A stretch of 64,000 nt of DNA from Rosettibacter primus (GTDB lineage: Bacteria; Bacteroidota; Ignavibacteria; Ignavibacteriales; Melioribacteraceae), in NCBI RefSeq assembly GCF_036860675.1, contig NZ_JAYKGK010000001.1, forward strand, positions 660,286 to 724,285. Direction: 5' to 3'. Every line of letters begins with the position of its first letter. Position 1 is the first letter of the stretch. Positions 53,209-62,603 of this stretch are shown in pieces. The translations under genes were made by a program, and so were the position numbers. The notes beneath the pieces were generated by a model. It did not search any database. It saw only the letters and a program-made list of their open reading frames with translations, and had not been told where the DNA came from.

Positions 53209-54277
53209 CCGATATCTTGTAAAACAATTTCTACAATCAATATTTTTTGGTTTGATTGCTTTTACTTTACTTTTTGTTGTAATTGATATGATGGAAAAGC
53301 TTGGGGATTTTATTGACCAAAATGTTGACACAAATATGATTGTTCAATACTACATTGTATTTACCCCTGAAATTATTCGATTAATGACTCCAGTTGCAGT
53401 TCTCCTTGCAAGTCTTTTCACAGTTGGTAAGTTGTCCAATCAAAATGAATTAACTGCCATTAAAGCTGGTGGAATTAGTTTCTATCGTTTCATTATTCCA
53501 TTTTTTATTACAGCTTTTGTCATCAGTCTTTTTTCTGTTTACTTTGGAGGATACATTGTTCCATTGGCAAATAAGCACAAAGTTTTTATCGAACAAACTC
53601 ATTTGAAAAAAGGGATTGTATATTTTGGAAGCAACATTTATTTCCAGGATACAAAAACGAGAATAGTAACAATAAATATTTATGATTTAGCAAATGACCA
53701 GGCAAATCAGGTTAGCATTCAAGAATTTGATTCAAAAGACAAAACAAAACTAATTGAAAGAACTGATGCTTTTCGAATGAAATATGATACTGCAAAGGCA
53801 TGCTGGATACTTTATAATGGAATTAAAAGAACATTTAACGATACAAGTGAAACAATAGAAAAATTTGTTGTCAAAGAATTTTATGGGTTAAACTTTTTGC
53901 CGGAAGATGTAATCAAGAAACAAAGGAAGCCGGAGGAACTATCACTACCTGAATTATCTGAATTAGCTAATGAACAAAAACGAACTGGAAACGACCCGAC
54001 ACAAATTCAAATTGAATATCAATCAAGAATTGCATATGCATTTTCAAGTGTAATTGTTGTTTTATTTGGCTTACCAATTTCAGCAGGAAGAAGAAAAGGC
54101 GGGCTTGCACTACATTTTGGAATTAATCTTTTGATAACATTTATTTATTTAGTTTTTATGAAAGTAAGTCAGGCATTCGGCAAAAATGGAATTTTAGACC
54201 CTTTCATAACTGCCTGGTTTTCAAATTTTATATTTTTGATTGCAGCTATTTTTAATATTAAAAGAGCTATGAAATAA
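53195..54277 (+). CDS. lptG: LPS-export permease LptG/YjgQ family
   Basis: A 360-residue permease with the same layout as the preceding gene. The N-terminal helices contain LFTVGKLSNQNELTAIKAGGISFYRFI (about 70-96). A beta-rich periplasmic domain (about 120-250) follows, then C-terminal helices with FSSVIVVLFGLPISAGRRKGGLALHFGI. Together with LptF it forms the membrane part of the LPS extractor. Starts at ATG 53195, inside the 3' end of lptF. Convergent with the CHASE2 cyclase gene, 50 bases away. Confidence 0.88.
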   Translation: MKIIDRYLVKQFLQSIFFGLIAFTLLFVVIDMMEKLGDFIDQNVDTNMIVQYYIVFTPEIIRLMTPVAVLLASLFTVGKLSNQNELTAIKAGGISFYRFIIPFFITAFVISLFSVYFGGYIVPLANKHKVFIEQTHLKKGIVYFGSNIYFQDTKTRIVTINIYDLANDQANQVSIQEFDSKDKTKLIERTDAFRMKYDTAKACWILYNGIKRTFNDTSETIEKFVVKEFYGLNFLPEDVIKKQRKPEELSLPELSELANEQKRTGNDPTQIQIEYQSRIAYAFSSVIVVLFGLPISAGRRKGGLALHFGINLLITFIYLVFMKVSQAFGKNGILDPFITAWFSNFIFLIAAIFNIKRAMK

Positions 54278-54327
54278 TCTATTATAATTTTTTATACCGA
54301 AACTGAATCAACTAACAAAGCAACATA

Positions 54328-56562
54328 TTATTTAGATTTCAATTCAAACACACCATCCCAATTATCATCTGGAGGATTTGTTAAATAAAATTCACATCGG
54401 TTTATATAAACTTTTGAAGGATAATCTTTCAATTTTTCGTAAGAGCGTTTAAAATAATCTAATGCTGCTTCAAAACTTCGATGTTTATATAATTCTATCC
54501 CCTGAAAATAAAAATCCATGTTTTCAATGGCATCTTCTGCTTTTTTATCTCCTTTCTCACTAATTAATTCATAAATTGCTGTAGGTTTTGTTTTCCCTTT
54601 AACTCTTACGACATCAAGATAACGAACAAGAAATTTATCTTTCACCAATTCATAAGTTGATTCACTAATCATTATGCTTGTACCATATTCCTTATTTGCT
54701 CCTTCAAGTCTTGAAGCTAAATTAACATTATCCCCCAGAACAGTGTAATCAAATCTTTTTTCTCCTCCAATATTTCCAACAATAACTTCACCCGAATTAA
54801 TCCCAATTCTAATATGAATAGAAGATTCAGTTTTGTTTGTCCATATTTCTCTTAATTGAGCAAGTCTTGTTTGCATCTGCAATGCAGTCAAACAAGCCTT
54901 ATAAGCATGGTCATGCACTTCAACAGGAGCACCCCAGAAAGCCATAACAGCATCACCAAGATATTTATCAAGTGTTCCATCATTTGCAATAATTATTTCA
55001 CTCATTTCATTCAAAAACTGATTAATAAAGCTGACAAGCTCTTCAGGCTGCTTATTTTCTGCAAATGTTGTAAAGTTTGCAATATCACTAAACAAAACTG
55101 TTAAGTTTTTCTTCTCACCTCCTAATTTTAATTTTTCCGGATTTGATATTAATTCATTAACTACTGCTTTACTAACATAATGACTAAACATTCCTTTAAT
55201 TAAAACATTCTGCTGTCTTTCTTTTAGGAAATGATATGCAGTGCTTGAAAAATATCCAATTACAATTGCAAGCGAAGGACTCACAATTGCCATCACTAAT
55301 TTTTTTTCAACAAAATAATAAATACTCAATAGATAAATTAAATAAATACTCAAGCCCACAACAATAACATTCAACAGCTCAATTAATAAACCAATATGCA
55401 ATTTTACTTTTCTAAGAAATGATGTTAAAAGAAATGAGTAAAAAGTTAAGAAAACAATCATTAATAGTTCACCAAAATTTGATTGCTTATATAAAAAATC
55501 ATCTCTTAAAATATTTTGAATTATATTCGCATGAAATTCAACACCATAAATTAAGTTATCTCCCTTTTGTTTCCCTTTTGCAAAAGAAACTGGAAGTATA
55601 TCCCGGTCTTCCGGCATTGTTGAACCAATTAAAACAATTTTATTTTTTAACTTGCCTGAGTATAACCATCCACCATCTGGATTATCCCATGTATTTATAT
55701 CTTCTCCTATGTCAATTTCATCAACAGTTTTAAATTCACTATCATCAAGCACATCAATTAATTTGATACGAGGAAATGTTCCACTTGGTCCATAAAAATT
55801 TACCAATACACTGTTCTTATCATATTGAGGAATTAATTTGTCTGAAAATTCAAAAAAGTTACCATGGCGTTTTGCTGTAAATGAATTTTGGAAACCAAAG
55901 TATTTATTTAAAACCGCGAAACCAAAACTTGGTATCAATTTATTTGATACATAAGATTTAACATAAGGTACATATCTTCTAAATACTCCATCATTATCAG
56001 CAGGCACCTGAACAATTCCTATTGAGCTATCAGCATTATAAAAGTAATTGCCATAATTTTCATTTAGGTTTGTTATAAAACTTTTATTTTCTTCGAAAAG
56101 TTTTTCCTGCTCGATATCAATCTTTCCTGCAAGAACAACTTTTTTTGACTTTCTAATTGCATCAATCATTAGTGAATCGTTTACAGGAGAAAATTGGTCG
56201 CTGCTTGTAAAATTAATATCAATTCCAATTGCTTTAACACCTGCGTTTGTAAGATTATTAATTACTTTAGCAAAAATAAATCTTGGCCAGGGCCAGCGAT
56301 TATATGGAGGTGGAATTTGTTCATAAGCATCCTGTGTTATTTCAACAATTATTACATCAGAAGAATCACTTAAGTCAATTGGTCCTCGTTCTGAAAATCT
56401 TCTGTCAATTAATTTTAGTTCTAATTCTTTGAGTGGAGAAATTGGAAGCAGATAATCTTGTGTTATAACAATAGTAAAAACAGCAGCAAAAATAATTATT
56501 AAAATCTGCTTAAATATATCAGTTAAAATTCTTTTGCTGCTGTTCATAAAATTATAAAACAT
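54328..56562 (-). CDS. CHASE2-domain adenylate/guanylate cyclase
   Basis: A 744-residue class III cyclase. Order: one N-terminal helix (about 15-33), extracytoplasmic CHASE2 domain (about 38-345, with ISPLKELELKLIDRRF, AIGIDINFTSSDQFSP and NKIVLIGST), three helices (about 365-450), catalytic domain (about 475-665) and a short TPR-like tail. Metal-binding Asp residues are in VLFSDIANFT and YLGDAVMAFWGAP, and FDYTVLGDNVNLASRLEGANKEYG is the other half-site. The start at 56562 overlaps the barrel gene by 11 bases, coupling the two. It makes cAMP (or cGMP) in response to an envelope signal. Confidence 0.93.
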   Translation of the reverse strand: MFYNFMNSSKRILTDIFKQILIIIFAAVFTIVITQDYLLPISPLKELELKLIDRRFSERGPIDLSDSSDVIIVEITQDAYEQIPPPYNRWPWPRFIFAKVINNLTNAGVKAIGIDINFTSSDQFSPVNDSLMIDAIRKSKKVVLAGKIDIEQEKLFEENKSFITNLNENYGNYFYNADSSIGIVQVPADNDGVFRRYVPYVKSYVSNKLIPSFGFAVLNKYFGFQNSFTAKRHGNFFEFSDKLIPQYDKNSVLVNFYGPSGTFPRIKLIDVLDDSEFKTVDEIDIGEDINTWDNPDGGWLYSGKLKNKIVLIGSTMPEDRDILPVSFAKGKQKGDNLIYGVEFHANIIQNILRDDFLYKQSNFGELLMIVFLTFYSFLLTSFLRKVKLHIGLLIELLNVIVVGLSIYLIYLLSIYYFVEKKLVMAIVSPSLAIVIGYFSSTAYHFLKERQQNVLIKGMFSHYVSKAVVNELISNPEKLKLGGEKKNLTVLFSDIANFTTFAENKQPEELVSFINQFLNEMSEIIIANDGTLDKYLGDAVMAFWGAPVEVHDHAYKACLTALQMQTRLAQLREIWTNKTESSIHIRIGINSGEVIVGNIGGEKRFDYTVLGDNVNLASRLEGANKEYGTSIMISESTYELVKDKFLVRYLDVVRVKGKTKPTAIYELISEKGDKKAEDAIENMDFYFQGIELYKHRSFEAALDYFKRSYEKLKDYPSKVYINRCEFYLTNPPDDNWDGVFELKSK

Positions 56563-58936
56563 ATCGTGTAGTTAAACCAATAATTGAATTAGTAGATTTT
56601 CCAGGAAATCTGAAAATTCTTGCCTGAAAAGCAAGATTAAGATTTCCAATTAAATTGTAATCAGCAATTAATTCTAATGCTTGTCTTTTGAAATCTCCAA
56701 AACTTGGACTTAGAGTAGCAGAAAAAATTAATTTATTTTCCATTAATTTATACTTTGCACCTGCTGTTAATGTAAAATATTTGAATTGAGAATTACCAAT
56801 TTCTGTTGAGCTGTAGAATATTTGAAAAACAGAGTTCAAATTATTTTTCCAGTAACTATTAACTGAAAATGAAACTGAATTAAAATTAGCATCATAGTCT
56901 CTTAGACTTTTATCATCCCTTCGCTGAGTTGATATTGATAATGAAGTATTATGACGAACATATAATTTCAAGTCATAGGACATAAGAAATGTAAATCGAT
57001 TTGTAATTTCATCAATAACATATTTATTGAATAAAGGATCTCTAATACTCAAACCATTATTATTTTTTTTGCGATAATATCCAACGCTGATATTCGGGAA
57101 ATTTAATCTTGTAAATATTGATGCAGTAGCACTAAAGGTTTCGTAAGTTGTAGTAGCAATTTTTGTTTTTTGAAGATTGTCTTCTAATTTTTCATAACCA
57201 ACTGAAAGAAAAAATCTGTTATCGAACATTCTAATCTGATCAGAAAAATTAAATCCTTTAATATCTGTTTGAATGAATGATTGTCCAAGTGAAAGATAAT
57301 CATTACCTCTGTAAATGTATGAAGCTTTTAAGGAATTATTAAAGTAATTTATGTTTAATGCAGCCTCGCCTGCAAGTGAAGCTAATTTTTGAGGATTCAA
57401 TGGACCAATATACTGGTTAACAGTAATAAATTTTCCAAGAATCTTTTTAATTGTTTTTATCTGGTCCGGGTCAATATCAAAAGCAGAGCCTTCACCAAAT
57501 ATTGAATCAATTTTCGCATCTGACAATGTCCCGGAGGATATATCTTTATTAAAAACACTGAATGCAGCCTGCGATGTAAACATTATATTTTGCTTATCAA
57601 TTGCAAACATTAAATCAGTTCCAAAAACAGCATTTTCCTGTGGACGCGATGCAAATTCAACAGAATTTGGGTCATCTTTAGAATGTAAGTATGTAAATCC
57701 CAATTGAAAATTTTTACCGCTCCCGAATGATGGACGAACTACAAAAATATCTCTCTTATAAGTTCCAAATTGAACTCTGCCATATGGATAACCATATTTG
57801 CTTTCATTTATTTTAATAACATCAAAAGCAAGAGGAGCTTCTTCTCTTAGATAAGTTTGTAATAGTGTTCCTTCAATTTTTCTTTCTGTTTCTCCAAATG
57901 CAGTTTGAAGATTTATTTTTCCCAAGTTCAAAGCTCCATTAAATCCTCTTACTCTTTTGCCATTCATTATTAAATTTGGAAATTGAGGGTATGAATCACC
58001 AATTTGTAAATTCAATAAATCTTTGTGACGAATTGTCAATGTGTAACGATTATATGGTTGTAAATATTTTTTTTCTTCTGAAGTTACATACAACTGTCCA
58101 CTAAACAGCCATTGGTCAGATGTTAACTTAGCTTCTGCACTAAAATTATTATACCAGGTTGATGCTGAACTGTAGTTCTCATTTCTTGATTCTGCTCGAA
58201 GATGACCATTGACATTCCATCTTTTTGAAATTTTCTCAGCTACTTCTTTTGTTGCAATCAGCACACTTCTTTTAGCAGTATAGTATAAATTCCCTTTATT
58301 ATCATAAACCTCAATTTTTATTTCTGCGGAACCATATTTAATATCAGTGATATTTTCACCATTAATTACAATCAAATCTTCTGCAATCAACTTGTTTTGT
58401 GAAATATCAATATCATTTAAATAAACTTTTGTTTTTTCAACATCAATATTGGAAGGAGCTCTAATAAAAGAAACTGATATCAAAAAATTTTCTCGAGTTA
58501 GAACTTCTCCTTCTTCTGGACTAAGTATAATAATTTCTTTCCCCTTCTCTGTTTCACCTGCAATAGCTAATTGAAATGGAGAAATTCCCTGTTCTATTCC
58601 AGTTGGATAAGTTTCAGTAGTTCCATCTTTTAGATTAATTATAAAATAATATTCAAGTGTTGGCGGTTTTACTTCTTCAGCAGGAATTGTAACAGTTGCA
58701 GTAATTCCTGCTATCTGCATTTCTCTTTTTGTAAATTCATTTTTATCAAAAAATCGATAAGCAAATTCAATTGATGAAATGTTTTCCGCGGAAATTAAGT
58801 CAACAGAAATATTAATTGGATTATTGATTTTGGATTCACTGAGTTTGACATTCAGGATGTAATTACTTTCCTGTGCATAAATTAAACTAATAGTTAAATA
58901 CATTATTATGAAAAACAAAAAATTTTTATTACTCAT
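56552..58936 (-). CDS. Large exported protein, predicted outer-membrane beta-barrel
   Basis: A 794-residue protein: signal peptide (about 1-21, ISLIYAQ), then Ig-like/strand domains at about 25-225 (IPAEEVKPPTLEYYFIIN, LTRENFLISVSFIRAPSNID). From about residue 240 to the end come many alternating-hydrophobic strands with aromatic girdles, ending in STNSIIGLTTRYVL, a typical barrel C-terminus. No family was recognised. Its position between FecR-domain and CHASE2 cyclase genes, and its 11-base overlap with the cyclase, suggest it is the outer-membrane part of the same system. Confidence 0.75.
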   Translation of the reverse strand: MSNKNFLFFIIMYLTISLIYAQESNYILNVKLSESKINNPINISVDLISAENISSIEFAYRFFDKNEFTKREMQIAGITATVTIPAEEVKPPTLEYYFIINLKDGTTETYPTGIEQGISPFQLAIAGETEKGKEIIILSPEEGEVLTRENFLISVSFIRAPSNIDVEKTKVYLNDIDISQNKLIAEDLIVINGENITDIKYGSAEIKIEVYDNKGNLYYTAKRSVLIATKEVAEKISKRWNVNGHLRAESRNENYSSASTWYNNFSAEAKLTSDQWLFSGQLYVTSEEKKYLQPYNRYTLTIRHKDLLNLQIGDSYPQFPNLIMNGKRVRGFNGALNLGKINLQTAFGETERKIEGTLLQTYLREEAPLAFDVIKINESKYGYPYGRVQFGTYKRDIFVVRPSFGSGKNFQLGFTYLHSKDDPNSVEFASRPQENAVFGTDLMFAIDKQNIMFTSQAAFSVFNKDISSGTLSDAKIDSIFGEGSAFDIDPDQIKTIKKILGKFITVNQYIGPLNPQKLASLAGEAALNINYFNNSLKASYIYRGNDYLSLGQSFIQTDIKGFNFSDQIRMFDNRFFLSVGYEKLEDNLQKTKIATTTYETFSATASIFTRLNFPNISVGYYRKKNNNGLSIRDPLFNKYVIDEITNRFTFLMSYDLKLYVRHNTSLSISTQRRDDKSLRDYDANFNSVSFSVNSYWKNNLNSVFQIFYSSTEIGNSQFKYFTLTAGAKYKLMENKLIFSATLSPSFGDFKRQALELIADYNLIGNLNLAFQARIFRFPGKSTNSIIGLTTRYVL

Positions 58937-58971
58937 ATTGACCCCTACTTGTTTTTAACTATTACTAAAGA

Positions 58972-59694
58972 TTATTCTTCAGGTGCGTAATATTCGATTT
59001 CAACATTTCCTTGAGTGGTTCTAATAATCAACTTCTTGACATTTGTTTTCTTTGTCTCATTAGATTTGTTCTTGTCTTCATCCGTCTGTTGATGAAATTC
59101 GAAATTACCATCAGATGTTATAACAACTGTATTGCCTTCCGTTAAAGTTCCTTCTCCACCCTGCGGTCCTAAAAAATTAAGCAGAGCACTTCCTGAATCT
59201 AAAGACATTGTAAAAGTACTATCTTCACTATAATCAATAAATCCACTTGTACCTCTTATAGACGCAACAACTGTAGGGGTCGTAAATTTAAATTCTTCAT
59301 CTTCAGCTTGTTTATTAACATCAAAACCAATAAGCCCTTTTTGAATGAAAGTATTTTTATTTAGTTTTCTTTCTTTTTTATCACCATAGATATGAAGAAT
59401 AGAATTTTCACGTACACGCAATAAACCTGAACCATCAGTGAAATAAATTAATGCTAAAGATTTTGGACCTGTTTTAATTTCATTCCCATTATTCAGTATT
59501 AATCCAATAACAGCTTTTTCCCAATCTGTTTGTTGAGCTGATTTCCTATAATCAACAACCTTATGAACTTTTTTAACCAATGCTACTGGATTGTCCGGTG
59601 GGTTAGGATTTTTCTCTTGGATATTTGTTTTATCAAATGAAAAATTTATTATCACAGGAAATAATAAAAATAATGATAAAAGTTTTATTCTCAT
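58972..59694 (-). CDS. FecR-domain exported protein
   Basis: A 240-residue exported protein: signal peptide (about 1-20), then a FecR domain at about 60-190. Recognisable pieces are EIKTGPKSLALIYFTDGSGLLRVRENSILHIY and TPTVVASIRGTSGFIDYSEDSTFTMSLDSGSALL. A charged linker and a short C-terminal strand region follow. FecR domains usually relay signals, often to anti-sigma factors; here no sigma/anti-sigma gene is near. It starts 16 bases after the gene at 59711 and lies 35 bases before the barrel gene. Confidence 0.88.
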   Translation of the reverse strand: MRIKLLSLFLLFPVIINFSFDKTNIQEKNPNPPDNPVALVKKVHKVVDYRKSAQQTDWEKAVIGLILNNGNEIKTGPKSLALIYFTDGSGLLRVRENSILHIYGDKKERKLNKNTFIQKGLIGFDVNKQAEDEEFKFTTPTVVASIRGTSGFIDYSEDSTFTMSLDSGSALLNFLGPQGGEGTLTEGNTVVITSDGNFEFHQQTDEDKNKSNETKKTNVKKLIIRTTQGNVEIEYYAPEE

Positions 59695-59710
59695 TTTACC
59701 CTCCTAAAAT

Positions 59711-60766
59711 TTATCTGCCGCTAAACTGAATATTAATTATGTCATTAACATTTTGTTCAAGATAATTCAGTATTCTAACAAAATCAGAAAAAACTAAAAT
59801 ATTTCCATTCTCATCTGTAAATTGAATTTGTTCGGCACTAATCTCACCATTTTTTAATTTCATTATAAAAGCATCATCTAATTTCCCTGTTAAAAAATCA
59901 GCAAGCCGAATTAAATCTGGATTAATTACTTTCTCGGTACTCTGCCTTCCAATTCTAATTTTAACAGGATTACTCATTAACTCATCATAACCACCAGGAC
60001 GATGAACAACAGCTTTAACAGCTATTACAATAACAGTATCGGTAAGTAGTTCACGTTCTAAATATTTTGTTAAATCAATATTTGTTACTTTCCCCACATC
60101 TTTGTTGTTAACAAGTAGATTTCCTGAACTCAGTGCTTGTTCATAAGACTCATTTGGCTTTAAATAATTTGCAAGCACTTTATAACTTGTTACTCCCAAA
60201 ACATCATTCCATGATATTACTATTGAACCAACATCATTTATTACATCGTTTTCAAGAGGAGAAGTAATGCGTGGAGGTGTTGGATTCAAAAATACTAATT
60301 GGTCTTCATCACTATCCAATTGTCTACCTTGTTTATCATAAAGGATAAATTTGAATTGAAATATACCGCTGGGTTTACCTTTTTCTGTGAGTTCTCTTGT
60401 TAAATCAGAATTATAAGAACTTGTTTCAATTTTAATATCATTTACTGACCCAATTTCATCATTGTAAAAACTTCTTGCAACAAATGGTTTAGTTCTAAAT
60501 CTGCCAACTTCTTGGAAACCTGTTCTTTGGTCTTTCAACCACAAAAATATTCCTTCTACTATTACCTCCATTCCAGGCGGGTTAATAATTATCTGAACCA
60601 TTCTTGGTTGATTTTCAAGATTCTGTTCAACAGCAAAAGCTGCAAAATCAATTGTAGATAAATCACCAAAAATATTCAAATCAATCGTTGCATTCTGAGC
60701 TATAATGCTATTTACATTTAAAATAAAAATTAATAAAAATGTAAAAAGTATATTGCAAATGCGCAT
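59711..60766 (-). CDS. Exported protein of unknown function, first gene of the FecR/cyclase operon
   Basis: A 351-residue exported protein with a signal peptide (about 1-23, IIAQ). One part of about 150 residues (NQPRMVQIIINPPGMEVIVEGIFLW, VGRFRTKPFVARSFYNDEIG) precedes a fibronectin/Ig-like section (ITSPLENDVINDVGSIVISWNDVLGVTSYKVLANY, about 175-210) and a helical C-terminus (LIRLADFLTGKLDDAFIMKLKNGEISAEQ). No family was recognised. ATG 60766 has GGAGG upstream and is preferred over 60823. It is the first gene of the operon leading to the CHASE2 cyclase. Confidence 0.78.
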   Translation of the reverse strand: MRICNILFTFLLIFILNVNSIIAQNATIDLNIFGDLSTIDFAAFAVEQNLENQPRMVQIIINPPGMEVIVEGIFLWLKDQRTGFQEVGRFRTKPFVARSFYNDEIGSVNDIKIETSSYNSDLTRELTEKGKPSGIFQFKFILYDKQGRQLDSDEDQLVFLNPTPPRITSPLENDVINDVGSIVISWNDVLGVTSYKVLANYLKPNESYEQALSSGNLLVNNKDVGKVTNIDLTKYLERELLTDTVIVIAVKAVVHRPGGYDELMSNPVKIRIGRQSTEKVINPDLIRLADFLTGKLDDAFIMKLKNGEISAEQIQFTDENGNILVFSDFVRILNYLEQNVNDIINIQFSGR

Positions 60767-61202
60767 GGTTCCTCCCTTAATTTTTTTTGAAAGTCCAGAA
60801 CGAGAATGGAATTGTGTCAACAAAAACTAATTATTTATTTGGATTTACTCAAGAATATTTTGTTAATTAAATATTAACTACGCAATAATTGAGTGCAATT
60901 AATCACAAATTAGTTATAATCTTAACGCAGATTGATTATTTGGTTACTAAAAAGTCTTGGTAAGATTTTGTTATTTGAATTTAGATTTAAGACGAATCAT
61001 TAAATTAAGATAAGATGAAATTCATTATATTAAAAGTTCATTCACTACTTTGCAGACGAACACAGAGGCGTACTTTATTTAATTTTACTGTAGTCCGAAT
61101 AATTTAAATAGTCGAGACAGCCTTAAGCTTTCTTAATAAATTTTGAAACCTGCAAAAGTTCAGTTAATTTATATCAGCAAAAGTAAGGATGCTTTCGTTA
61201 CT
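60767..61202. other. Intergenic region upstream of the FecR/cyclase operon
   Basis: These 436 AT-rich bases show no coding character or structured RNA. They must contain the operon promoter, but no full TTG/TAnnTTTG pair was found on the minus strand. A TACTTTTG near 61185 (minus) is too far from any start to be meaningful. Confidence 0.35.
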
Positions 61203-62516
61203 TTATTTCATCAATATCATCTTCTTACTAATATTTACATTCTTTCCAATTAATCTGTAAATGTAAATTCCTGAATGTAAATTACTTCCATTGAATGTAA
61301 GCTTTTGTGTGCCTGCGTTTATTTCGTCATCAAATAATGTTGCCACTTCCTGCCCGAGTATGTCATATACTTTCAATTTGTATCTTCCTTTTTCTGGGAC
61401 CGCAAATTCAATTGTCGTTACTGGATTAAATGGGTTTGGGTAGTTTTGAAGAAGATAAAATTCAGGCACTTCCGGCGTTGACTGTACTGAAGTGATTTCA
61501 TAAAAACCAACTTTATAAAGTCCTTCAGAAGTAGCCACCAGTATTTCATTATCTGACCACTGGGTGATGCCCCAAATGCCACCAATTACTCCCGGCACTC
61601 CCTGCCAAGACTTATTATAGTAGCGATATAATGTATACTTATCTCCCGGTTGCCAGTAAAATCCAACAAAAGTTCCTAAATTTTTGCTTGTATATCCTGC
61701 TCTCCCCCAATAATTATCTATTTCATCAATCCTTTCCCAAGAGTTTCCTTTATCGTAAGACACATATAGGCCCCTATTCGGAGAAGCATATACTTCACCA
61801 TCATTACCTGCAACAACAAGAGGAACCTCAAGATTGGTGGTTGGCAAGTTTGGAAAATTATTTACGAATTCCCATGTATTTCCATTGTCCGTAGATCTTA
61901 TTAGACCTTTGGCAGACCGCGGGATCCAACTTTGTTGACCTGCAAAAATCGTTCCATCCTTAGTTATGGTCATTGACCAGACATAAGGAAAAACAAATTC
62001 TGGCCCTGCAGCAACAGACCAACTGTTTCCATTGTCTGTGGAACGATAAATTGCATCAACACCGCCTGCAAAAATTGTTTTATTTGTGGAAACCAACAAA
62101 GCCATAACTGCATGCTCTTTATCAAATGGAGGAAGAGGTATTTGTTGCCAACTCAAACCATGATCTTTGGAACGATACAAACCATCGTCTGTGCCCGCAA
62201 GAACATATCCAGAATCAACAAAAGCAAAGGCAAATATATCACTGTATGGGTCCCACCCACCATACCTACCATCGGGAGTCCAGGTCTGGCCACCATCTGT
62301 TGAGATTCGTATTCGAGGGTATGGAGATGTAATTCCTCCTCCGATATAAATTATTTTATTTTTACTATCAACCGCTACACTACGTAGGGAACTTCTCCAC
62401 CAAAGTTTATTTACAGTAACAACATCGCTACCCACTTCAAATTTTTCCTCTTCTTGCTGTGCCACTATGGGCACAAACAAAAAAATAACAATTGTTATTA
62501 TTACCCATAGTTTCAT
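61203..62516 (-). CDS. Secreted BNR/VPS10-like beta-propeller protein with C-terminal sorting domain
   Basis: A 437-residue secreted protein: signal peptide (about 1-20, VPIVAQQ), then about seven propeller blades with Asp-box/BNR motifs (ISTDGGQTWTPDG, RSKDHGLSWQQIP, RSTDNGNSWSVAAG, RSTDNGNTWEFVN, VSYDKGNSWERID). The C-terminal sorting domain has LLQNYPNPFNPVTTIEFAVP and ends NISKKMILMK. It is exported and surface-attached by the type IX-like route; binding or enzymatic role unknown. It looks more GC-rich than its neighbours by eye. GGAGG lies about 9 bases before ATG 62516, and a canonical TTGACA/TATACT promoter lies just upstream. Confidence 0.88.
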   Translation of the reverse strand: MKLWVIITIVIFLFVPIVAQQEEEKFEVGSDVVTVNKLWWRSSLRSVAVDSKNKIIYIGGGITSPYPRIRISTDGGQTWTPDGRYGGWDPYSDIFAFAFVDSGYVLAGTDDGLYRSKDHGLSWQQIPLPPFDKEHAVMALLVSTNKTIFAGGVDAIYRSTDNGNSWSVAAGPEFVFPYVWSMTITKDGTIFAGQQSWIPRSAKGLIRSTDNGNTWEFVNNFPNLPTTNLEVPLVVAGNDGEVYASPNRGLYVSYDKGNSWERIDEIDNYWGRAGYTSKNLGTFVGFYWQPGDKYTLYRYYNKSWQGVPGVIGGIWGITQWSDNEILVATSEGLYKVGFYEITSVQSTPEVPEFYLLQNYPNPFNPVTTIEFAVPEKGRYKLKVYDILGQEVATLFDDEINAGTQKLTFNGSNLHSGIYIYRLIGKNVNISKKMILMK

Positions 62517-62563
62517 TTTCTTCCCCTCCTTTTTAAATTTTTAAAGAACTATTAACTGTTTAT

Positions 62564-62593
62564 AGTATAGCATAAAAAACTAAATAATGTCAA
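62564..62593 (-). promoter_or_regulatory. Classical sigma-70 promoter of the propeller gene
   Basis: On the minus strand TTGACA (62593-62588), an 18-base spacer, then TATACT (62569-62564), a near-perfect -35/-10 pair. This differs from the TAnnTTTG type seen elsewhere in the window. It lies about 50 bases ahead of ATG 62516. Confidence 0.65.
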
Positions 62594-62603
62594 TAGAAAT
62601 TAG

